From contig NZ_JALIFP010000022.1 of assembly GCF_022867885.1 (NCBI RefSeq), positions 1 through 64,000 of the forward strand: a stretch of DNA of 64,000 nucleotides, given 5' to 3'. The notes under the pieces were generated by a model. That model was given only the letters and a program-made list of their open reading frames with translations, was not told the DNA's origin and made no database searches. The DNA is from Lederbergia sp. NSJ-179. GTDB taxonomy: Bacteria; Bacillota; Bacilli; Bacillales; Bacillaceae_C. The position numbers were made by a program, and so were the translations under genes. Shown piece by piece: positions 1-9,343 of this stretch (the stretch's first letter is position 1; each line of letters begins with the position of its first letter).

Positions 1-114
1 TTCCCCTCCTGCCGCCCGCGATGAAATGACGATCAATACAGCACAAACTAGCAGGATAATGAACAGGGTTGAAAGACAATTACTTATCCACTTTAAGATG
101 GTTTTCCCTTTCAT
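1..114 (-). CDS. sipW: Signal peptidase I, SipW-like (5' part only)
   Basis: Only the first 38 codons lie in the window; the gene runs off the left edge. The ATG at 114 is preceded by a good ribosome-binding site (GGAGTGAG). The translation starts MKGKTILKWISN, continues with a hydrophobic membrane segment of about 18 residues and then VISSRAAGGE. This matches the start of ER-type signal peptidases I of the SipW family, which anchor in the membrane and process exported proteins such as biofilm fibre or camelysin-like proteins. The catalytic residues lie outside the window, so function rests on N-terminal resemblance only. Confidence 0.65.
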   Translation of the reverse strand, partial: MKGKTILKWISNCLSTLFIILLVCAVLIVISSRAAGGE

Positions 115-947
115 ATTCGTCTCACTCCGATGGATCTGATTTTGCAAATCTGACTCTATTATGGTTTTGTCAGAATCTAGCTCGTGATCCTCTTGTTTTT
201 CAAACAAACCCTCCTCATCCTAGTATAGTTCTATTATCCTGTCATTTTCTCCAAATTCATTTCCTTCTTTCTCACAAAATAGCCAGTCATCAGAATCTTC
301 AATTCATATTTATCGCCACCTTCCATCAAAATCTATTTTTAGGGATCTACTTTCCTCTAATAATAGCTCTCCATGTGAACTTCCCCAGTAATAATCCGTT
401 TATTTTCATCCTGTTTAGGAACTGGAAAACATTTTTAACAACTTATACTAAGCCGATCTTAAAAAAAGCACTAGAAAAATAGAAAGGTTTTTGAATATAG
501 GTATTTATTGTTAGCGTATTCAATACAATCACTTGGGGAAAATGTAAAAATTTACCAACAAAGTATTATGACTAGCATACTCTTCAATAATCAGTTGGAA
601 CAAGTGTACAAACTTTATATTTACTGTGATAATTTTAAAATATAGGTTTCTAACTAGAAAAGAAGGAATTAGAAGCTTTTATATCACTTATGCCAAATGC
701 TTCTAGTTGCCTCCGTTTTCAATATCTAGGTTAAGGAAAATAGACTCGAGCAGCTCCTTCTAACCTTCGAAATATTCTATGACTTCTCTGCATTCAACCA
801 ACTTACGGCACTTAACTATATCTGTTGAGTGTAACAAGTTATCCACTGCAATAAGGAAACTAACCATCTTTTTTGATAAAAGAATGGGATTTTTTGTGGA
901 CTAACCTTCGAAACGATGAAAAAAACTTACAATATTCAGTCGGTATA

Positions 948-974
948 TTGACATTCTAATTAGCGCGTTATAGT
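948..974 (+). promoter_or_regulatory. Candidate sigma-A promoter of the GH85 gene
   Basis: A perfect -35 box TTGACA (948-953) is followed by TATAGT (969-974) with a short 15-bp spacer. It lies about 130 bp upstream of the GH85 start codon and is the best promoter match in the gap. The short spacer makes it suboptimal. Confidence 0.4.
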
Positions 975-1019
975 GTGCTTGGTAGACTGATTAAATGAAA
1001 CGTTGTGTATTTTGGAAGC

Positions 1020-1038
1020 GCCTTCCGTAGCGGGAGGC
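1020..1038 (+). promoter_or_regulatory. Small GC-rich hairpin in the GH85 leader
   Basis: GCCTTCCG-TAG-CGGGAGGC can form an 8-bp stem (one G-U) with a three-base loop in an otherwise AT-rich leader. No T-run follows, so it is not a simple terminator. It may stabilise the mRNA. Confidence 0.3.
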
Positions 1039-1102
1039 AAATAGTATTGGGGAGCTCGCTTTAAGCTTCAAAATAAATTAATAGAAAAGAAGGTGTGGGA
1101 AA

Positions 1103-4044
1103 ATGAATGATGTGAAAAAGCACCATTGGTTAATGACTGTCTTTTTCGGTTTGTGTTTTATGCTGTTATGGCCAGGTATCGGCTCAGCGGAGCAACCAGA
1201 ATCATCCTATTGGTATCCGGAACAATTATTGAACTGGTCTCAAGACAGCGATCCAAACGCTGTATTTAACCGCAGCCAAACCCCATTAGCCAAACGAGAA
1301 GTATTATACAAAGTAAATGACAATGCACAATCAAAGAGTAAATTAGTGGCATTGTCTGCACTTAACCCCACTACTAGTGGGGTACCTTCCCAGGGTGGCA
1401 AGGATTTCTATGCAAACACGTTCAGCTATTGGCAGTATGTTGACCTGATGGTGTATTGGGCAGGTTCTGCCGGTGAGGGCATCATTGTACCGCCAAGTGC
1501 AGATGTGATTGATGCTGCTCATAAGAATGGTGTGCCAATTTTAGGAAACATTTTCTTTCCTCCCGCTGTTTACGGAGGCAAAATTGAGTGGCTAAATCAA
1601 ATGCTTACCCAGCGTGAAGACGGTTCCTTCCCAGCGGCTGACAAGCTTCTCAAAGTGGCCGACTATTACGGATTTGATGGCTGGTTTATTAACCAGGAAA
1701 CGGAAGGCGGAAATTCAAAAACTGCCCAAAAGATGAAAGAGTTCCTAGTTTATTTACAGGAGAATAAGCCTGAAGATATGCAGATCATGTGGTATGATTC
1801 AATGACGAATGATGGACGTATCAATTGGCAAAACGCTTTGACAGACAATAACAGTAGTTTTCTACAAGATGGTGAGACACGTGTTTCTGATAGCATGTTT
1901 TTAAATTTCTGGTGGAATAACCAGCAATCTTCCTTTGACAAAGCGAAGGAACTCGGCAGAAGCCCATATGATTTGTTCGCTGGGGTTGATGTAGAAGCGA
2001 ATGGAATAAACACAAGAGTTGCTTGGGAAGGTATCTTTCCTAAGGGTAAGGAACCATTAACCTCTTTAGGGATTTATCGTCCAGATTGGACCTTTAAAAC
2101 CTCCGAAAATATAGAGCAGTTTTATCAAAAAGAAAATGAATTTTGGATTGGAAGGTCCGGTAATCCTGCAGAAACAAACGAGAACGGTACTTGGAAGGGA
2201 ATGGCACATTATTTCACTGCCAAAACGGCTATTGAGAAACTGCCTTTTGTCACTCACTTTAATACCGGAAGCGGAAAGTTTTTCTCTGTTGATGGGAATG
2301 TGGTAAGTGAACAGTCTTGGAACAACCGCAGCCTGCAGGATATTCTACCAACTTGGCGCTGGCTGATAGAGGGCGGACAAGCTGTAAACGTTAATTTTGA
2401 TTGGGATAATGCTTATTATGGCGGAAGTTCTTTAAAGCTTTCAGGTGCAATTTCTGCTAACAATCCAACGCATATTAAGCTTTATAAAACCAATCTGCCT
2501 ATTCAAAAGGGTACTGAAATCTCTTTGACATACAAAACAGATTTGAAAAATCCAAACATGAAGCTTGGGGTAAGCTTCACCGATAACCCCGATCAATTTG
2601 TCTTTTTCGATGTAAAAAAACAAAGCCAACATCAGTGGATAACCGATTCTTTTAAACTGAAAGAGTACAGTGATAAACAGATTGGAGCCCTCTCTTTGTT
2701 GGTAGATAGTGACCAGCAAGTGGAAGATTTTACGACAAATATTGGAGAAATTAAGATTTACAATAAACAAGAGAAAGATAATGACGTTCATTCTCCAAAG
2801 AACGGAAAGGTAAGTGATGTTAAGTTTAACGAAGGTATCTATGCTGATGTAGCACTTGCCTGGGAGTCATCTGATTCCGAGGTAAGTCACTATGAAATTT
2901 ATCGGAAGCTGTCAAACAATAAAAAAGAGTTTTTGGCGCTACACCAAACCAAGTTTACTATATTTCAGATTTAAAACGAGAAGGTAAAGAAAGCAACACC
3001 AAATTGGAAACTGTTACAGTGAATAAAGAGTTCGAACGAAGCAAGCCAACCATGGTTACTTTCGATTGGCCAGCTTATCCAAAACCGAAGGCTGACTTCC
3101 TTGCTGACCAAACGGTGGCTGCGCCCGGAGGAAAAATTCAGTTTTTCAATCATTCATCGGAAGTAACGGAAGAAGTAGAATGGCATTTTGAGGGTGGAAC
3201 CCCATCTATCAGCCATGAAAATAATCCAATTGTGACGTATGAAAAAGAGGGCGTTTACCCTGTCACCTTGATTGCGAAAAACAGTGAAGGGGAAAGTGTT
3301 CTTACAAAAGATGCGATGATTACCATTTCCGAGGCAGTTAAAGATATTGAAAATGTTGCTTTGAATAAAATTGCTACCGCTAGCGGGCAATGTGCCCCAA
3401 ATGAAGCCGCAAAATATGCTGTTGACGGTAACGTAAACAGCAAATGGTGTGCCTTAGGAGATGCCCCACATTGGTTAAAGGTTGATCTTGGTGGTCAATA
3501 TGCCATTTCAAAATTCGTCGTTCACCATGCACAAGCAGGTGGAGAGCCGAAAGCCTTTAATACACAAGCATTTAGAATTGAAATAAGCGATGACGGAGAA
3601 AACTGGGCAGAAGCTGTCAAAGTGACTGATAATACAGAGGCGGTTACGGAGCGCAGCATAAACTTAACTAATGCACGCTATGTACGATTAATGGTCGACA
3701 AACCCACACAAGGCGGGGACCAGGCTGCAAGAATTTATGAATTTGAAATCCATGGATTTCCTAATGAAAAGGTAGAGATAAAGAATTTAAGTCAATTGAT
3801 TGAGGAGATGAATGAAGAAGGCGAAATTGCCGATGAAAAGACTGTCCAAGCTTTGACATTGCATGTGACTTCACTAGAACATTTTCATCGTCAAAATAAA
3901 ATGGATAAAGTAATAAAACACTTGAATGGTTTTAATGTACTGCTAAACGGTCTGTTGGACAATGAACAAATTTCTGAAAAGGCATATCAGCTTTTATCAC
4001 AACAGACTAAAAAATTGATTGCAAAATATCAAGACGAAAAGTAA
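1103..4044 (+). pseudogene. Secreted GH85 endo-beta-N-acetylglucosaminidase, broken by a one-base frameshift
   Basis: GH85 enzymes cut between the two core GlcNAc residues of N-glycans. The gene reads in two frames. The first, 1103-2974 (623 aa), has a signal peptide (about 1-29, ending GIGSA), the GH85 barrel (about 60-370, with the Asn-x-Glu pair N197/E199 in FINQETEG), a beta-sandwich (about 390-560) and the start of an Fn3-like domain. The second, up to 4044, carries the rest of Fn3, a PKD-like domain, an F5/8 type C (discoidin) domain and a helical FIMAH-like C-terminal domain. Upstream of 3004 the second frame reads FGATPNQVYYISD, the expected continuation. Restoring one T in the T5 run near 2930-2934 (or one A just before) rejoins the frames into about 980 aa. 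RBS AAGGTGTGGG precedes the ATG. It may be a true pseudogene or a sequencing error; the catalytic domain is intact. Confidence 0.85.
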
Positions 4045-4400
4045 AAAATTTTATAACTTGGTTAATGTGGGAGTCCAGTATTTTTAAAATGCTGGACTCC
4101 TTCTGCATCTCTTAAGTCGACACATTTAGCCTAAGTTTCGGCTTGAAGTCTTAGAAAGCCACGTATATGAATATTTTCATTTTTTGCCAATACTAACTTT
4201 TACTTTGAAAAGACATCTAACTTTGCGAAAAGCTTGATTTCTTTGCAACTCGGGAATTGAATCCATTTTTAACTTTAGGATTTATTCAGATCCTCATACT
4301 CTTTTTGTGGTTAAAAGTCACCAAAAATGATTCTAACTAAATTAGAACTGTCCCAATTTAAAATGCTAAGCGTTAAAAATAGGACAGCTATCTATTAAAA
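4045..4400. other. Intergenic region between convergent GH85 and deoR genes
   Basis: It holds the GH85 terminator hairpin at 4070-4100. The remaining 300 bases are AT-rich and show no gene or clear repeat. Confidence 0.4.
4070..4100 (+). terminator. Terminator-like hairpin after GH85
   Basis: GGAGTCCAG (4070-4078) pairs perfectly with CTGGACTCC (4092-4100) across an AT-rich loop. Only a weak T-tract (TTCT) follows. It lies 26 bp past the GH85 stop. Confidence 0.6.
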
Positions 4401-5186
4401 CTAATCAGCCATAATCCAGTCAACATTTTTTTGCTCTAATACGACCTCCCATGAAGGTGGTTGTTTTTTGTCACATATAATCGCATCTACCTGATCCAAA
4501 GTTGTAATCTTGGTGAAGGATTGGACGCCAATTTTACTATGATCTGCTAGTACGATGACTTCCTTGGCATTGGTAGCCGCTAATTTTGAAATGGAGGATT
4601 CATTAAAATCATAATCACTTATCCCGTTTTTAAGGGATACACCGCCAACAGATAGGAAGGCTTTATCAACATAAAAGTTTTTCAACATTTCTTCACAAAG
4701 ATGGCCACTCACGGACTGCTGGTCAGGGGAGAGTTCTCCCCCTAAAAGAATGACTTTCCCACGGAACAATCCTTGTGCTAAGGAATCTTTTAAAACATTG
4801 GCTGCAGGCAAGGAATTTGTGAGGATCATCAGTCGATTGAGATTTTTTATAAACTCAGCCAATTTTAAGACCGTGGTGCCCGTATCCAAAAATATCGTAT
4901 CTCCATCTTTGATTAAGGAAGCCGCCCTTCTCCCGATGAGTTTTTTTTCCGTATAATGAATAATCTGCCGTTGTTGGTAAGGAGGTTCCCCATCTTCATA
5001 AGATACCTTTACTGCTCCCCCATAAACCCGTTTTAATTTCTTATGTTTTTCTAGGGCTTCCAAATCTCTGCGGATCGTTTCATTGGAGACATTTAATTTT
5101 TGTGCCAATTCAGACACGCGCACTTTTCCATGTGTATCAATTTCATCGATTAATAGTTTCTTCCTTTCTTCAGATAGAAGAGACAT
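4401..5186 (-). CDS. DeoR-family transcriptional repressor
   Basis: 261 aa, the normal length for DeoR regulators. Residues 1-57 form the winged helix-turn-helix (VRVSELAQKLNVSNETIRRD, the family signature). Residues about 75-235 form the DeoRC sensor, related to ribose-5-P isomerase-like domains that bind phosphorylated sugars; the FLDTGTTVLKLAE and SVGGVS segments are typical. It is the last gene of the minus-strand run of mannan-use genes, 204 bp after the binding-protein gene, so it probably controls that cluster in response to a sugar phosphate. The effector cannot be told from sequence. Confidence 0.9.
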   Translation of the reverse strand: MSLLSEERKKLLIDEIDTHGKVRVSELAQKLNVSNETIRRDLEALEKHKKLKRVYGGAVKVSYEDGEPPYQQRQIIHYTEKKLIGRRAASLIKDGDTIFLDTGTTVLKLAEFIKNLNRLMILTNSLPAANVLKDSLAQGLFRGKVILLGGELSPDQQSVSGHLCEEMLKNFYVDKAFLSVGGVSLKNGISDYDFNESSISKLAATNAKEVIVLADHSKIGVQSFTKITTLDQVDAIICDKKQPPSWEVVLEQKNVDWIMAD

Positions 5187-5390
5187 TGTTCACCTTCTCT
5201 CTTTCGCATTTCTCTAATCTTATGTCTCAATTTTCGCAATTCGGGGCTCAATCAATGCTTCTACCCGTTGCAAAGCTTCATAAATTATCGTACCGTTTTC
5301 CTATCATATTTTCAAATGAGTTGTAAAAAAAGCGCTGGAGCAAATCCAACATTGTCCAAATCGCAAAACTGTATAGGTCTAATCCGAAAG

Positions 5391-6725
5391 CTATTCCTGA
5401 TCTTTGGCATTTTGGATTTTGGTCGTTGACTCTTCTTCCAATTTCCTTAAAAGTGTAGGCACATCGATATCCGTTGTGGCCAGCTCTTCAATTGCTTTAT
5501 TGATATCGACGTAAGCATCCCATTTGGCGCTTCGTCTTTCTTCCCCAAGCGCAGGCTCAAGCGCAAATAGGGCGGAAACATTTTTCCCATCATAGAATTC
5601 ATGATCAGCCGCAAAGTTCTCAAGCACTTTTGGATAGACAGTTGTCGGCCCTGCTGATACGGTTTTCGCCATATTTAACTGGTTTTCTTCTGAAACATAT
5701 TCCATTAAAACTTGAAACGCTTCATCGGGATGTTCACTGTAGGATGAGATCATAATCGGCCAACCTTGTAATTTCGGTGCTGTATTTGGAAGATCCGGCC
5801 AGACGGGAAGGGGGGCTATATCCATATTTTCCACATTGGAAACATCATCATCCCATCCCCAAAGAAACATACCGTGCCAACCAATTGACATAGCTGCTCC
5901 TTTTTCACAAAAAAAGCATGTATCATTATAATCAACCCCAGGGATATTATAATAGTCTTGCAGCAAATTAAAGAAGGATTGCAACTCAGGTTTGTCTGCT
6001 ATCTGTACTTCACCTGTTTGCGGATCTGTATAATTGACAGCAAACTGCCACAAAGGGGGATCAAAGTCATTCCCATCAAACTCTAAACCGATATAATCGG
6101 TCCCATTCCGTTTCCCTGTTAATTGCCTGCTTAACTCGACCACTTCATTCCATGTCATCGATTTATCAGGATCAGGATACGCAACGCCGAATAAATCGAA
6201 TATTTCTTTATTATAATACAAACCATACCGGGAGGAGCCATCGGAAATTCCAATCATACTTTGTTCATCATTAAATGATCTTAAAAAGGTAACGATCGAT
6301 GGATCAATAACTGAAGTATCAAACCCATGTTTTTCGATTAATCCATCCATCGGTAGAATGGCATCATATTCCTGAAGTAATGCAACATTCCCTGTATTAA
6401 AAATATCTGGAACAGTCTTACTTGCAAATAGTTCTTCTAACCCTTCAGATGTTCCATCAAAGTAAACCATTTCCAAGTTAATGTTGGGCAATTTTTCCTG
6501 AATGATGCCATAACGATCTTGAAAAATATCTTCTCCGAACGGAAGAGCAATGGTGATCGTGACTGGCTCTCCATTGTCTCCTGATTGTTTATTTTCTTCC
6601 GATTGTTGATCTTCTCCTCCATCCGTCTCCACTTCCGTGGAACCTGTTTTTTCTCCGACACATCCGCCCATTAGAATAAGAGAAAACAAGCATAGAAGGA
6701 AATACATCCCATTTCTTTTGTTCAA
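5391..6725 (-). CDS. Sugar ABC transporter substrate-binding lipoprotein (orphan)
   Basis: Family 1 extracellular solute-binding protein, about 444 aa. It has a short hydrophobic leader with lipobox LMGGC, an acidic Ser/Glu/Gln-rich linker, then a binding fold with typical motifs (YNKEIFDLFGVAYP, MTWNEVVELSRQLTGKRNG). I chose the TTG at 6725 because GGGGG lies about 8 bases upstream; an in-frame ATG at 6776 has no ribosome-binding site. No permease or ATPase gene lies beside it. Its position among alpha-mannosidase and phosphoesterase genes suggests it binds mannose-rich oligosaccharides. It resembles the binding protein at 55701-56990 in several motifs more than the one at 39122-40402. Confidence 0.88.
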   Translation of the reverse strand: MNKRNGMYFLLCLFSLILMGGCVGEKTGSTEVETDGGEDQQSEENKQSGDNGEPVTITIALPFGEDIFQDRYGIIQEKLPNINLEMVYFDGTSEGLEELFASKTVPDIFNTGNVALLQEYDAILPMDGLIEKHGFDTSVIDPSIVTFLRSFNDEQSMIGISDGSSRYGLYYNKEIFDLFGVAYPDPDKSMTWNEVVELSRQLTGKRNGTDYIGLEFDGNDFDPPLWQFAVNYTDPQTGEVQIADKPELQSFFNLLQDYYNIPGVDYNDTCFFCEKGAAMSIGWHGMFLWGWDDDVSNVENMDIAPLPVWPDLPNTAPKLQGWPIMISSYSEHPDEAFQVLMEYVSEENQLNMAKTVSAGPTTVYPKVLENFAADHEFYDGKNVSALFALEPALGEERRSAKWDAYVDINKAIEELATTDIDVPTLLRKLEEESTTKIQNAKDQE

Positions 6726-7150
6726 GTTGACAACCCCCAAATTGTTTTTTACTTGCATTACATCTTGGCATACCAAAACAAGAAATACATAATACTCTGT
6801 TTCGATTCCTACTTATCATTTCACCCGGTTAGTGTACTTCCTCCGTAGTCATCTAGCTAGTGTTAGAACACCCCCTGATGAAACCGCATACATTTTTGGA
6901 TAAATTCTTACTTCATTCCCCCTTAATTTGTGACATTTTATTATATACCTACCTCTTATTCGTCTTAGCTGAACACTTGTTATTGCTTTGTTCACGTGCT
7001 GAACCAATCTACAAACCTTTTAACATTGTTATTTGTCACACGTTTGCTCCATCAACTTTAGGAAGTCATCTATCTTCGTTTGCACCTCACCCCCTCTCAT
7101 TGCCTTTTCTCTCTCCTCATACTAAAAAGGATTATTTCCAAACATTTAGA
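6726..7150. other. Intergenic region upstream of the orphan binding protein
   Basis: It should hold the promoter of the binding-protein gene, since 425 bp separate that gene from the PHP gene upstream of it. I found no strong promoter, operator palindrome or terminator. The plus-strand frame at 6860-7234 has no ribosome-binding site and low-complexity composition. Confidence 0.35.
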
Positions 7151-8161
7151 TTAAATATGGCCAGTCTCAATTGGATGTTTGATCTTTTCTCTCTTTGCAA
7201 ATGTAACCACCTCATGGATGCCCACGTTTTGTAATATCTCCAATTGCATCTCAGCAAATTTCCCAAGATCATCCGGATAATGAGCATCCGAAGAAACGGT
7301 CAGCGGTACTTGATATTCGGCTAGCACCTTTAAAAACGTTGGGCTTGGACACATCTCCTTAATCGGATAGCGATAATAAAGACCTGCATTGATCTCGGTA
7401 GCCGTATTTGTCTGTAATAATCTCTTCGCTATTTTACGATAAGCCGGGATCAGTTTTTCTTCATCAGGTCGATAACCAAAGACCTTTAGGTTGTCCAGAT
7501 GGGCAACAAAGTCAAATAACTTTGATGAAATCGCCTTTTCCACTACATGGAAAAACTCATCATACAGACTAGATAGATCATAGTTTAAAAATAAATCCTT
7601 GGTTTCCGGGTTATCAAATCCCCAGCCATTTAGAAAATGCACAGAGCCGATCACATAATCATAAGGTTGATTTCCCAGAATTTCCGTCAATTCCTCTTCA
7701 CTATCGAGAAAATAATCTGCCTCCACTCCTAAGCAAAGCTTCACACCATTTTCTTCCCATTTTTGCTTAGCATTTTCAATAAGTGCGATAAATTCATCGA
7801 TCGATTCTACACAAACTTGGTCCAGCCATTTCCTCTGCAGCTTGCCAAGCTCATCATCTTTTAGATGAATATGTTTTTCATAATAAGCTTTATATTCCTT
7901 AAACCGATATAAATGGTCAACGATTCCAACTTCTTGAATACCTAGATCCTTCGCTTGTTGCAAATATAAATCCAACCAGTCCATTGAAAAAGGACCACTC
8001 ATCAGTCGTTTATGTAATTTTTTTGTCTGCTCCAGCATCCATTCACGTGAATGCTGTGGATGGGCGTTATTGTCCAAATGATTTACTGCATCGAATGTTC
8101 TTTTCAGCCAGTTTGAAGAATAAGGTCCTTCCTCCAAATGTAAATGATAGTCAATTTTCAA
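7151..8161 (-). CDS. PHP-domain phosphoesterase (histidinol-phosphatase-like)
   Basis: About 336 aa. The N-terminal DYHLHLEEGP gives the metal-binding HxH of PHP phosphoesterases. Further metal ligands are seen in VGIVDHLYR, LGVEADYF, VIGSVHFL, FVAHLDN and VSSDAHY, the usual order of PHP motifs. Such enzymes hydrolyse small phosphomonoesters such as histidinol phosphate. I chose the TTG at 8161, which has AAAGGGTGG upstream; the ATG at 8206 would overlap the preceding gene. It follows the metallophosphoesterase by 22 bp, so the two are co-transcribed. The alpha-mannosidase context suggests a phosphorylated sugar substrate rather than histidine synthesis, but that is inference. Confidence 0.8.
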   Translation of the reverse strand: MKIDYHLHLEEGPYSSNWLKRTFDAVNHLDNNAHPQHSREWMLEQTKKLHKRLMSGPFSMDWLDLYLQQAKDLGIQEVGIVDHLYRFKEYKAYYEKHIHLKDDELGKLQRKWLDQVCVESIDEFIALIENAKQKWEENGVKLCLGVEADYFLDSEEELTEILGNQPYDYVIGSVHFLNGWGFDNPETKDLFLNYDLSSLYDEFFHVVEKAISSKLFDFVAHLDNLKVFGYRPDEEKLIPAYRKIAKRLLQTNTATEINAGLYYRYPIKEMCPSPTFLKVLAEYQVPLTVSSDAHYPDDLGKFAEMQLEILQNVGIHEVVTFAKREKIKHPIETGHI

Positions 8162-8183
8162 GATGTCCACCCTTTTTTTGAAA

Positions 8184-9092
8184 TTATTCCTTTGGTTTAT
8201 GCTCATGTGTATAAGAGGCTATAACATTCCCATCATCTAACCGAATCCATGTATCAAATTTGCGCTGTCCTTCAGATAACTGAATGACTCTCGCACCACG
8301 TTGCAATTTTCCATATGTATTATATCCACTTACGCGTCCATAACATAAGGAAATACCACAGAGTTCACCACAGTAATCATTGTCATGATCATGCCCGACA
8401 AATGTCCCCATGACCTCACCCGATTCTAGCAAAGCTGTAAATAAACCACTATTGATCATTGGCGCACAGACTTGTTCCAATTTATTTCCTGATACCTTTC
8501 CAAAGCTTAGAACATCACGATATTCAGGTAATGGGATATGAAAAAAGGCTAGTGCTGGAAGGGCATACTTTTTTGCTTCTGACATAAACCAGCTTACTTG
8601 ATCGGGATGAACCCATGCATAGCCGCCAACAGATTTAGGAGCATAGTCCCCTGAATCCAGAAAATATAAAACGGCTTCATTTGCTAGTTTAGTTGATGAT
8701 TGAATAGAAAGGGAATAATTCCCTACCCCATGAATATGATCAGGTCCAGCCATCGTTAATGAATTTGTATATTCGGAATGAATTTGCAATAACTGCTCCC
8801 GAGTAATATTTGCTTCTGCATCATGATTTCCGAAAACAGTTGCAAATGGAATATCCCACTCGGAAATTTGGTCTAATACCCTGCGATAAGATTGATCGGG
8901 ATGTTTGACCCCCTCACTCCAGATAAGATCACCTGTCACAACAATTAAATCAGGCTTTTCACATTCCACGACTTTTCTAATGACATGAAACGTTTTTTTA
9001 TCCTCTTGATTCTCTTCTCCACCAACATGCAAATCAGTAAACTGTACTATTTTAAATGACTGATTTTTATGAAATTTTAGCTGTTTCCCCAT
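8184..9092 (-). CDS. Calcineurin-like metallophosphoesterase
   Basis: 302 aa with no signal peptide, so probably cytoplasmic. The motif set is complete: FTDLHVGG (DxH), VTGDLIW (GD), FGNHDAE (GNHD), FFHIPLPEY and FVGHDHDND (GHDH). These bind a two-metal centre. The overall pattern fits the purple acid phosphatase-like or YkuE-like branch of small bacterial phosphoesterases. It is the first gene of a two-gene unit with the PHP phosphoesterase, placed between the GH38 gene and the sugar-binding protein. Together they could dephosphorylate imported mannose-phosphate-bearing oligosaccharides such as those of yeast mannan; this is an inference from context. Confidence 0.82.
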   Translation of the reverse strand: MGKQLKFHKNQSFKIVQFTDLHVGGEENQEDKKTFHVIRKVVECEKPDLIVVTGDLIWSEGVKHPDQSYRRVLDQISEWDIPFATVFGNHDAEANITREQLLQIHSEYTNSLTMAGPDHIHGVGNYSLSIQSSTKLANEAVLYFLDSGDYAPKSVGGYAWVHPDQVSWFMSEAKKYALPALAFFHIPLPEYRDVLSFGKVSGNKLEQVCAPMINSGLFTALLESGEVMGTFVGHDHDNDYCGELCGISLCYGRVSGYNTYGKLQRGARVIQLSEGQRKFDTWIRLDDGNVIASYTHEHKPKE

Positions 9093-9297
9093 TGCATCCC
9101 ACTCCTATTCTTGTATGGAAATAATCTAACTGCCAAATAAACACACAAAATACAATCAAAATTCACAAAGAACGAATTAAAACCACAAACCCAATATACA
9201 GCACTTAATAATATTCGTCAATATATTTTTTAAAAATTTTAACTAGATAGACATTATCAAACTACAATCATTTATTCGTTATAGATGACTCTGGACA

Positions 9298-9327
9298 CAA
9301 AAAACCAGCCCCCAATGAGGAGCCGGT
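9298..9327 (-). terminator. Rho-independent terminator after the GH38/DUF624 unit
   Basis: On the minus strand ACCGGCTCC and GGGGCTGGT form a 9-bp stem with two G-U pairs, followed by TTTTTT. It lies 17 bp past the GH38 stop and separates that unit from the phosphoesterase genes. Confidence 0.8.
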
Positions 9328-9343
9328 CATAAATATCACTGTC

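Larger units (their letters stand above)
115..1102. other. AT-rich intergenic region, about 1 kb, no recognisable gene
   Basis: No reading frame here has a ribosome-binding site or family resemblance; the one long frame (69-482, plus) is AT-rich, Phe/Ile-rich and overlaps sipW antisense. A short direct repeat CTAACCTTCGAAA occurs near 758 and 901. The right end holds a candidate promoter (948-974) and a small hairpin (1020-1038) that belong to the GH85 gene downstream. Confidence 0.5.

Noticed and set aside
69-482. Plus-strand open frame of 137 codons at the left end
   Set aside because: It overlaps sipW antisense, lacks a ribosome-binding site and is AT-rich low-complexity sequence.
985-1005. 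CcpA cre site upstream of GH85 (ATGAAACGTTGTGT)
   Set aside because: One base too short in the left half and poor right half compared with the cre consensus.
2926-2945. Programmed -1 frameshift in the GH85 gene
   Set aside because: The codons there (AAA AAA GAG TTT TTG) do not form an X XXY YYZ slippery heptamer in the needed frame, and GH85 genes are not known to use frameshifting.
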